DNA from: Paraburkholderia sp. BL21I4N1 | GTDB lineage: Bacteria > Pseudomonadota > Gammaproteobacteria > Burkholderiales > Burkholderiaceae | Direction of reading: 5' to 3' | NCBI RefSeq assembly: GCF_002973525.1 | Contig: NZ_PVEN01000021.1 | Span: forward strand, 57,179 to 121,178 | DNA: 64,000 bases | Shown here: piece after piece, positions 58,694 to 64,000 of the stretch | How the letters are laid out: every line of letters begins with the position of its first letter | How positions within the stretch are numbered: position 1 is the first letter of the stretch | The notes under the pieces: generated by a model | The model's database searches: none | Told to the model about the DNA's origin: nothing | What the model saw: the letters and a program-made list of their open reading frames with translations, nothing else | Program-made: the position numbers and the translations under genes

Positions 58694-61135
58694 ATGAGAA
58701 TGACACGACGGCGAATACGTCATGGATGGAAGCCGCATGCCGTCGCGCTCGCGGTCACGCTGCATCTGCTCGGCGCCAGCCGGGCCGACGCGCAGACGCC
58801 GCCGGCATTGCAGCAGCCACGGCCGCGGCAGCCGCAAGCGCAGCCGCCGCAGCCGCCGCAGCAACCGGCCACGCCCGGCGCCGCGGCACAGGCCACCCCG
58901 GCCGCCGCGGGTGCCGCGCCCGCACGTGACCTGTATCTGGAAGTCATGCTCAACGGCCAACGCACTTCGTTGATCGCGCATTTTCGCGAGGTGGATGGCC
59001 GCCTCAGCGCGAGCGCGAAAGACCTGAGCGACATCGGCGTCGCCACCGACAAGCTCGGCGCCGCCGACAGCGCGTCGCTCGAACTCGACCGGATTCCCGG
59101 CCTGCAATACCAGTACAACGCCGCCAGCCAGAGCATCGACCTGCAGGTGCCGGACGCGATCCGCAAGCCCTACACGTTCGACACCCGCGAGCTCACGAAA
59201 ACGCCGGACGCCGCCTCGTCGCGCGGCTTTCTGATCAACTACGACGCGTTCGCGCAAACCGACACCAACGCGCAACTCGCGCTCTGGAGCGAGGAACGCT
59301 ACTTCGATCCGAACGGCGTGGTGAGCAACACCGGCATTGCGTATCTGTACCGCGATCTGCATCGCTACGTACGCTACGACTCGTCATGGAGCAAGTCGGA
59401 CCCCGCCAAACTCACCACCACGCAAATCGGCGACACGATTTCCTCGTCGCTCGACTGGAGCCGCTCGATCCGCATCGGCGGCTTCCAGTGGCGCAGCAAC
59501 TTCGCGCTGCGCCCCGATCTCGTGACGTTTCCGGTGCAGTCGCTGTCGGGCACGGCGGTGGTGCCGTCGGCGGTGGATCTGTACATCAACAACGTGCGCC
59601 AATACAGCGGCAATGTGCCGAGCGGACCGTTTATCGTCAACAACGTGCCGGGCATTACCGGCGCGGGCGAAGCGACCGTCATCACGCACGACGCGCTCGG
59701 CCGCACCATCGCGACTTCGCTGCCGCTCTATGTGGACACGCGGATGCTGGCGGCGGGTCTGTCGAGCTATTCGTTCGAAGCGGGTTTTCTGCGCCGCAAC
59801 TACGGCATCGATTCGTTTTCCTACGATCCGCGGCCGGCTGCCAGCGCTACCGCGCGGCGCGGCATCAGCGATTCGCTGACGCTCGAAGGTCACGCGGAAG
59901 CGACCGGCGGTCTCGTCAACGCGGGCGCTGGGGCGCTGGTGCGCATGGGCATGGCGGGCGTGATCAACGGTTCGGTGTCGGGCAGCGCCGGCAAGCTGAA
60001 CGGCACGCAACTGGGGGTCGGCTATCAGCTGATCGAGCCGCGCTTTTCGATCGACGCGCAGACCTTGCGCGCCTACGGCAACTACGGCGACCTCGCCGCG
60101 CGCGACGGCACGCCGGTGCCCACCGCCACCGACCGCGTGACGCTAGCGCTGCCCTTCTTCAGCCGGCAGACGCTGTCGCTCAGCTACATTGGGTACCGCT
60201 ATCCGGGCGTGTCGGCGTCGCGGATCGGTTCGCTGTCGTACACGCTGAGCTTCGGCAATCTGGCCTCGCTCACGTTCAGCACCTACAAGGATTTTCTGCA
60301 GCACGACGCGCAAGGCGTGTTCTTGACCGCGAGCTTCGGCCTCGGCAACAACACCTCGATCAACACGAGCGTGGGGCGCCAGAACGGCCAGTCGACCTAC
60401 AACCTCAACGCGCAGCGGCCGCCCGATTACGCCGGCGGCTGGGGCTGGGGCGTGCAGGCGGGCGGCACGGGCGCGGTGCCGTACCGTCAGGCGCAGACGC
60501 AATACCTCGGCAAATACGGCGAAGTGACGGCGGTGGCGCAGGACATCGACCGGCATGCGGGCGCCTCGCTCGACATGACCGGCGCGATCGTGCTGATGGA
60601 CCATACGGTCCTGCCGGCGCGCCGTATCGACGACGGTTTCGCACTGGTCTCCACCGACGGCGTCGCGGGCGTGCCGGTGCTGCACGAAAACCGCGTGATC
60701 GGCACGACCGATCGCAGCGGTCATCTGCTGATTCCCGATCTGAACGCGTACCAGCACAACCAGGTCGCGATCGACAGCATGAATCTGCCCGCCGACGCGC
60801 GCATCGCGACCACCTCGATGGATCTGGTGCCGCAAGCCCACGCGGGCGTGCTGGCGACCTTCCGCGTGTCGCGCTACAGCGCGGCTTCGGTGATCCTGCG
60901 CGGCGCTGACGGCAAGCTGCTGCCGCCCGGCACGCGCGTGCATCACGTGGAAAGCGGCGGCGATACGATCGTCGGGTATGACGGGCTGACGTTTATCGAG
61001 CATCTGGAGCGCGACAATCATCTGGAGGTGGAAGGCACGAACCTGCATTGCAGCGTGGTGTTCACGTACGAGCGCCCCAGCGACGGCTCGCTGCCGACGA
61101 TCGGACCGTTGACGTGCGGGAATGCGGCGCCATGA
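58694..61135 (+). CDS. Outer membrane usher (FimD/CsuD-like)
   Basis: About 813 residues from ATG 58694. The signal peptide ends in GASRADAQ. It is followed by an unusual Pro/Gln/Ala linker (~35-75), then the usher N-domain, the barrel and plug (GPFIVNNVPGITGAGEATV, LSSYSFEAGFLRRNYGIDSF), and the C-domain with TDRSGHLLIPDLNAYQHNQ. It secretes and assembles the pilus. The start is uncertain: the best ribosome binding site (GGAGGG at ~58660) serves ATG 58675, which is out of frame; GTG 58646 is in frame. The usher overlaps the next gene by 4 bases. Confidence 0.88.
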   Translation: MRMTRRRIRHGWKPHAVALAVTLHLLGASRADAQTPPALQQPRPRQPQAQPPQPPQQPATPGAAAQATPAAAGAAPARDLYLEVMLNGQRTSLIAHFREVDGRLSASAKDLSDIGVATDKLGAADSASLELDRIPGLQYQYNAASQSIDLQVPDAIRKPYTFDTRELTKTPDAASSRGFLINYDAFAQTDTNAQLALWSEERYFDPNGVVSNTGIAYLYRDLHRYVRYDSSWSKSDPAKLTTTQIGDTISSSLDWSRSIRIGGFQWRSNFALRPDLVTFPVQSLSGTAVVPSAVDLYINNVRQYSGNVPSGPFIVNNVPGITGAGEATVITHDALGRTIATSLPLYVDTRMLAAGLSSYSFEAGFLRRNYGIDSFSYDPRPAASATARRGISDSLTLEGHAEATGGLVNAGAGALVRMGMAGVINGSVSGSAGKLNGTQLGVGYQLIEPRFSIDAQTLRAYGNYGDLAARDGTPVPTATDRVTLALPFFSRQTLSLSYIGYRYPGVSASRIGSLSYTLSFGNLASLTFSTYKDFLQHDAQGVFLTASFGLGNNTSINTSVGRQNGQSTYNLNAQRPPDYAGGWGWGVQAGGTGAVPYRQAQTQYLGKYGEVTAVAQDIDRHAGASLDMTGAIVLMDHTVLPARRIDDGFALVSTDGVAGVPVLHENRVIGTTDRSGHLLIPDLNAYQHNQVAIDSMNLPADARIATTSMDLVPQAHAGVLATFRVSRYSAASVILRGADGKLLPPGTRVHHVESGGDTIVGYDGLTFIEHLERDNHLEVEGTNLHCSVVFTYERPSDGSLPTIGPLTCGNAAP

Positions 61136-62088
61136 AGCGGCTCATCCTCCTCTTCGCGCTGTGCGCCCTGCTCGGCTTTCTGCCGCGCGCCGCCAGTGCG
61201 CAAACCTGCACGGCGAGCCCCTCGGCGCTGAGTTTCGGCAACGTCAGCCCGATCGCGCTGAGCGCCGTCAACGCGACCGGCAGCATCACGGTGCAATGCA
61301 CGTGGCCCTCGGTGACGCTGACGCCGAGCGTGCAGGTCTGCCTGAACATGGGCGGCACGACGCCGCGCTATATGACGAGCGGCGCCAACCAGTTGCAATA
61401 CAACCTGTATCAGGACGGCGGCTATTCGATTCCGTGGGGGTCGTCGGCACTGGGTACCACGCCGATTTCGCTGATCCTCAACAAACCGCTAACCGACGTC
61501 ACCGCGTCGGCGACGGTCAATTTCTACGGCCAGGTCAGCAGCAACCAGCCGACCGTGCCGACCACGGGCAACGTCAGCACAGCCTATTCGCAGCTATTGA
61601 GTCAGACGTCGCTGAATTACGGTTTTTATCTGCTAATCGGGCCGACCTGCGCGTCGCTGACGACGAGCGGCGGCAGCTTCGCTTTCACGGCCAGCGCCAC
61701 GGTGATCAACAACTGTCTGATCAGCGCGACCAACATCGCGTTCACGGCGACGGGGGTATTGAGTTCGGCGCTCAGCGCGACGGGCGCGGTGACGGCGCGC
61801 TGCACCAATAACGACGCCTACCAGATCACGCTGAATGGCGGCTCGAGCGGCAACGTCTCGGCGCGCAAGATGCAGCGTGCGGGCGGCGGCGGCGCGGTGA
61901 ATTACCAGCTTTATACCGATGCCGGCCACACGCTGGCCTGGGGCGACGGCACCGGCAGCACGACGGTGGCCACCGGCACGGGCACCGGCAATCCGGTTTC
62001 GATTCAGGTTTACGGTCTGGTGCCGGCGCAGAGCACGCCGATGCCCGGCAGCTACAGCGACACGATCACCGCGACGATCAGTTTTTGA
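61132..62088 (+). CDS. Two-domain spore coat U pilin, probable tip adhesin (CsuE-like)
   Basis: 318 residues. Signal peptide MKRLILLFALCALLGFLPRA to ~SAQ. Two SCPU domains: ~24-170 (CTASPSALSFGNVSP) and ~190-318 (NCLISATNIAFTATGV), the second like the shaft pilin with NDAYQITLNGG and the C-terminal YSDTITATISF. Two-domain proteins at the end of Csu operons are tip adhesins (CsuE type). The ATG overlaps the usher stop (ATGA). The operon has only four genes, against six in Acinetobacter csu, so one pilin serves as the shaft. Confidence 0.9.
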   Translation: MKRLILLFALCALLGFLPRAASAQTCTASPSALSFGNVSPIALSAVNATGSITVQCTWPSVTLTPSVQVCLNMGGTTPRYMTSGANQLQYNLYQDGGYSIPWGSSALGTTPISLILNKPLTDVTASATVNFYGQVSSNQPTVPTTGNVSTAYSQLLSQTSLNYGFYLLIGPTCASLTTSGGSFAFTASATVINNCLISATNIAFTATGVLSSALSATGAVTARCTNNDAYQITLNGGSSGNVSARKMQRAGGGGAVNYQLYTDAGHTLAWGDGTGSTTVATGTGTGNPVSIQVYGLVPAQSTPMPGSYSDTITATISF

Positions 62089-62120
62089 GGGGCGCTGCAG
62101 CGTCGCGGGCGATGCGTGAG

Positions 62121-62507
62121 TTAGAAATTGACGGTCCAGACGGTTTGCCGGGCGTCGCGAGCGGCGACGTATTGCACCGGCGGGGCCGCGTTCCGCGCGG
62201 CGTTCTGAAGCGAATTCAGAGGTAGGTTCCGCGCCGTGTTGTCGGCCGTATTTTGAGCCGCGTTAGTCAAGCCCGCCGGATCGACTCCGGCTTGCGTGAT
62301 CTCGAACGGCGCGCCGTGCAGACAGGACACCACCGGCTGGTTCACCGCGCTGATGACCGTGTCCGCGGACTGTACCAGGCAGGTTTCCTGCACGGTAAGG
62401 CTGACAGCGATCGCGGCCAGTTCGGCCGGCGCGGCCTGCGAAGCGGGCGCGCTGGGTAAGGCAAGAAGGACGGCCGCGAAGGCGGCGGCCAGATTACGGG
62501 AAATCAT
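62121..62507 (-). CDS. Secreted protein of unknown function, weakly SCPU-like
   Basis: 128 residues from ATG 62507. The signal peptide is clear (LAAAFAAVLLALPSAPASQA). The mature part begins LAAIAVSLTVQETCLVQSAD, with Cys in the position of SCPU strand A, then VVSCLHGAPFEITQAG, but lacks the C-terminal TxTATxxF strand; it ends TVWTVNF. An Asn/Ala-rich stretch lies between. It converges with the pilus operon. I do not recognise a family; a divergent pilus-associated protein is one guess. Confidence 0.65.
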   Translation of the reverse strand: MISRNLAAAFAAVLLALPSAPASQAAPAELAAIAVSLTVQETCLVQSADTVISAVNQPVVSCLHGAPFEITQAGVDPAGLTNAAQNTADNTARNLPLNSLQNAARNAAPPVQYVAARDARQTVWTVNF

Positions 62508-62538
62508 GCTGTTCCAGAGTCGGCTCGAAGAGCGGGTA

Positions 62539-62574
62539 AGGTCGAAAGTCAGGTCGAAAGCCAGGTCGAAAGTG
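62539..62574 (-). repeat. Three tandem copies of a 12-bp unit
   Basis: The plus strand reads AGGTCGAAAGTC, AGGTCGAAAGCC, AGGTCGAAAGTG in direct succession, 32 bases upstream of the start codon above. On the minus strand it is in frame with that gene and would encode TFDLAFDLTFDL if translation began further out. As a leader element, it could also be a repeated regulatory site. Confidence 0.75.
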
Positions 62575-62657
62575 GGCGTCAAAAGTCAGCGCCAAAAGCA
62601 GATGCACAGCATGTCGGCATTTGACGCGAAAACTTTAGGTCTTTAGCCGCGAACGCG

Positions 62658-63461
62658 CTAAACCGGCTCGCACACCACCGCGAATTTCAGCAGTTGCGTC
62701 GGCCCGAACGCGTTGCTGATGGCGACGTCCGCGGCATCCCGCCCGCGCGCCATCAACACCCGCCCGATGCGCGGCACATTGTTGCGCGGATCGAACGTCT
62801 GCCAGCAACCGCCGACGTAGGCCTCGAACCACGCCGCAAAATCCATCGCCGAATACGGCGGCGGCACGCCGACGTCGCTGATATAGCCCGTGCAATAGCG
62901 CGCCGGGATGTTCATCGCGCGGCACAGCGCCACGGCCAGATGAGCGAAGTCCCGGCACACGCCCTTGCGCTCCTGCCACGCCTGCCAGGCGGTCTTGGTG
63001 GGCCGCGCGAAGTCGTAGCCGAACTCGATGTGCTGGTGCACGTAGTCGCAGATCGCTTCCACGCGCCCTCGCCCCAGCGGCAATTTGCCGAACGTCTGCC
63101 ACGCGAACTCGGACAGCAGATCCGTTTCGCAGTAACGGCTGCCCAGCAGGAACACCAGCGAATCGTTCGGCAACGCCTCCACCGGATGCTGGTCGGTAAA
63201 CGGCGGGCGCCGCTCCGGTTCGGACGACACCTCCAGCACGGCGCTGGTCGAGAACGACACCTTGCCCGGCGGCGCCACCAGCCGGCTGCACAGATTGCCG
63301 AAGCCGTCGCGATACTGGGTAATCGGCACCGGCGGGTCGACCGTCAGCAGATCCGGACTCAGCACCTCTTTGACGTGCGAAAAGTGGGTGTTCAACATCA
63401 ACAGCATCGGCGTCGGTTGCACGCACTCATAAACCAGCTCGTAGCCGACGTGCAATTTCAT
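62658..63461 (-). CDS. Transglutaminase-like family protein
   Basis: 267 residues from ATG 63461. The N-terminal beta domain (~1-140) begins MKLHVGYELVYECVQPTPML. The transglutaminase core has the nucleophile in RKGVCRDFAHLAVALCRAM (~173-191) and the Asp region in TFDPRNN. The usual His motif (x-H-A-W-x-E) reads AMDFAAWFEAY, so the catalytic His seems replaced by Ala. Bacterial members act as cysteine proteases or binding proteins. No signal peptide is seen. It stands alone on the minus strand. Confidence 0.87.
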   Translation of the reverse strand: MKLHVGYELVYECVQPTPMLLMLNTHFSHVKEVLSPDLLTVDPPVPITQYRDGFGNLCSRLVAPPGKVSFSTSAVLEVSSEPERRPPFTDQHPVEALPNDSLVFLLGSRYCETDLLSEFAWQTFGKLPLGRGRVEAICDYVHQHIEFGYDFARPTKTAWQAWQERKGVCRDFAHLAVALCRAMNIPARYCTGYISDVGVPPPYSAMDFAAWFEAYVGGCWQTFDPRNNVPRIGRVLMARGRDAADVAISNAFGPTQLLKFAVVCEPV

Positions 63462-63762
63462 CGTGTTCACACTTGCAAGGAAAGCCGCCGCCTCGGTGGG
63501 CGCGAAGCGCCCGGCACGGTTTGAATTTGGAATGAACCACGGCCGCTTGCGGCGTGGTCGGGTGCTGTCGAAAAGGCCAGCGACGACCCGAGCATACACC
63601 CGCCATATTGGATAAATAATGTCGCTTTGGCCGCGGCGGCACGCGCGAAAGTTATCAACAGAAACTGTTCGCAAATCTGTGCATAACTATCCGGCAAAAT
63701 CTGCAAGCTATTGATGCGATTGCCATTTTTACCGTGTCGTCGAAGTTGGGCAGAGGCCTGCC
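63462..63762. other. Divergent intergenic region with two DnaA-box-like 9-mers
   Basis: 300 bases between two divergent genes, AT-richer than average. Two 9-mers resemble the DnaA box TTATNCACA: TTATCAACA (63652-63660, one mismatch) and TGTGCATAA (63678-63686, full match on the minus strand). Two alone are not enough for an origin. No other element was identified. Confidence 0.3.
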
Positions 63763-64000
63763 GTGAAGCGGGTTCAATCGTGCGGTTGGCTGGGTGTCGC
63801 GTTGCTTGCCTCGCTGGGTTTGGCGGAGTGCGCAGCGGCGTTCGAGGCAGGGTGCGAAGCGTCCTGTGTGTCCTGTGTGTCCTGTGTGTCCTGTGTGTCC
63901 TGTGTGTCCTGTGTGTCCTGTGTGTCCTGTGTGTCCTGTGTGTCCTGTGTGTCCTGTGTGTCCTGTGTGTCCTGTGTGTCCTGTGTGTCCTGTGTGTCCT
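63763..64000 (+). CDS. Secreted Ser-Cys-Val repeat protein, 5' part (runs off the window)
   Basis: From GTG 63763, with AGAGG six bases upstream, the frame begins VKRVQSCGWLGVALLASLGL, a good signal peptide that may end near AAAFEA. After about 33 residues it enters a perfect repeat of Ser-Cys-Val, one triplet per 9-bp unit, which continues to the edge. No stop codon is reached, so the length is unknown. In this frame every third residue is Cys. I know of no family that matches; a cysteine-dense surface or metal-binding protein is one possibility. If the repeat tract is out of frame beyond the edge, the gene may be short or broken. Confidence 0.5.
   Translation, partial: MKRVQSCGWLGVALLASLGLAECAAAFEAGCEASCVSCVSCVSCVSCVSCVSCVSCVSCVSCVSCVSCVSCVSCVSCVS
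63862..64000 (+). repeat. Perfect 9-bp tandem repeat, at least 15 copies
   Basis: The unit TCCTGTGTG repeats without a mismatch from 63862 to the window end, 15 full copies plus four bases. No copy is degenerate, which indicates recent expansion or ongoing homogenisation by slippage. The unit length is a multiple of three, so copy-number change would not shift the reading frame, but it would lengthen or shorten the encoded Ser-Cys-Val tract. Confidence 0.97.

Noticed and set aside
59386..60909. 507-codon plus-strand ORF inside the usher
   Set aside because: It is in another frame of the usher gene; the usher frame gives a continuous family-length protein with plug and C-domain motifs. It could signal a frameshift, but none is needed.
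63462..63762. Replication origin
   Set aside because: Only two DnaA-like boxes and no dnaA, dnaN or rnpA-rpmH genes nearby; the surrounding genes are accessory.
63862..64000. CRISPR array at the window end
   Set aside because: The units are 9 bp, identical and contiguous, with no spacers; it is a simple tandem repeat.

Overview
The window is a GC-rich, gene-dense stretch of a betaproteobacterial chromosome. Gene content and order (hemF-nadD-rsfS-rlmH-maf-rng, purD after yebC, kdpFABCDE, a bphO/bphP locus, PHB depolymerase) fit the Burkholderiaceae, most likely Paraburkholderia/Burkholderia chromosome 1. That assignment is inferred from family and context only. No rRNA, tRNA, CRISPR array, insertion sequence or prophage was seen.

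Layout. 1-1.6 kb: the end of a DUF3619 gene, a DUF3106 gene and an RDD membrane protein. 1.7-4.5 kb: an apparent phosphate-starvation lipid-remodelling operon with a Pho box, a PlcP-like metallophosphoesterase, an Agt-like glycosyltransferase and DgkA. 4.6-9.1 kb: TetR regulator, LOG-family hydrolase, SDR and an ArnT-like glycosyltransferase. 9.1-13.4 kb (minus): DUF4126, FtsX-type permease, truncated haemoglobin and DUF924, tightly packed. 13.7-14.1 kb (minus): a Gdx/SugE guanidinium exporter behind a two-hairpin guanidine-II (mini-ykkC) riboswitch. 14.2-22.8 kb (minus): the complete kdp potassium system, with a 37-residue membrane microprotein ahead of kdpF, a KdpE-like operator, and a terminator separating kdpFABC from kdpDE.

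23-27.6 kb: an unassigned membrane protein, quinone oxidoreductase, methylglyoxal synthase, an SDR lacking the usual Tyr/Lys, and upp. 27.7-35.2 kb: housekeeping genes yebC, purD, hemF, nadD, rsfS, rlmH, maf and rng. 35.2-40.4 kb: EamA transporter, acyltransferase, SGNH lipoprotein, a ribbon-helix-helix regulator with its own promoter/operator, and a PHB-depolymerase-type esterase. 40.5-45.8 kb: a light-sensing locus, bphP-response regulator converging on histidine kinase-bphO, so the haem oxygenase that makes biliverdin sits beside the phytochrome that binds it. 46-50.4 kb: MscS channel, DUF2945, PAS-GGDEF-EAL protein and a LysR regulator.

50.4-53 kb (minus): an operon pairing a Rieske oxygenase with a rubredoxin and a rubredoxin-reductase-like flavoprotein, an unusual electron chain for a Rieske enzyme. 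53.2-56.8 kb: free methionine-R-sulfoxide reductase, a di-Mop molybdate-binding gene broken by an amber codon, an NlpC/P60 lipoprotein and a PhnB-like protein. 57.3-62.1 kb: a minimal Csu-type chaperone-usher pilus operon. 62.1-64 kb: a secreted protein of unknown function, a transglutaminase-like protein lacking the usual His, and, at the window edge, the start of a secreted protein that turns into a Ser-Cys-Val repeat encoded by a perfect 9-bp tandem repeat running off the end.

Start sites were moved inward wherever a ribosome binding site, a signal peptide or family length argued for it.
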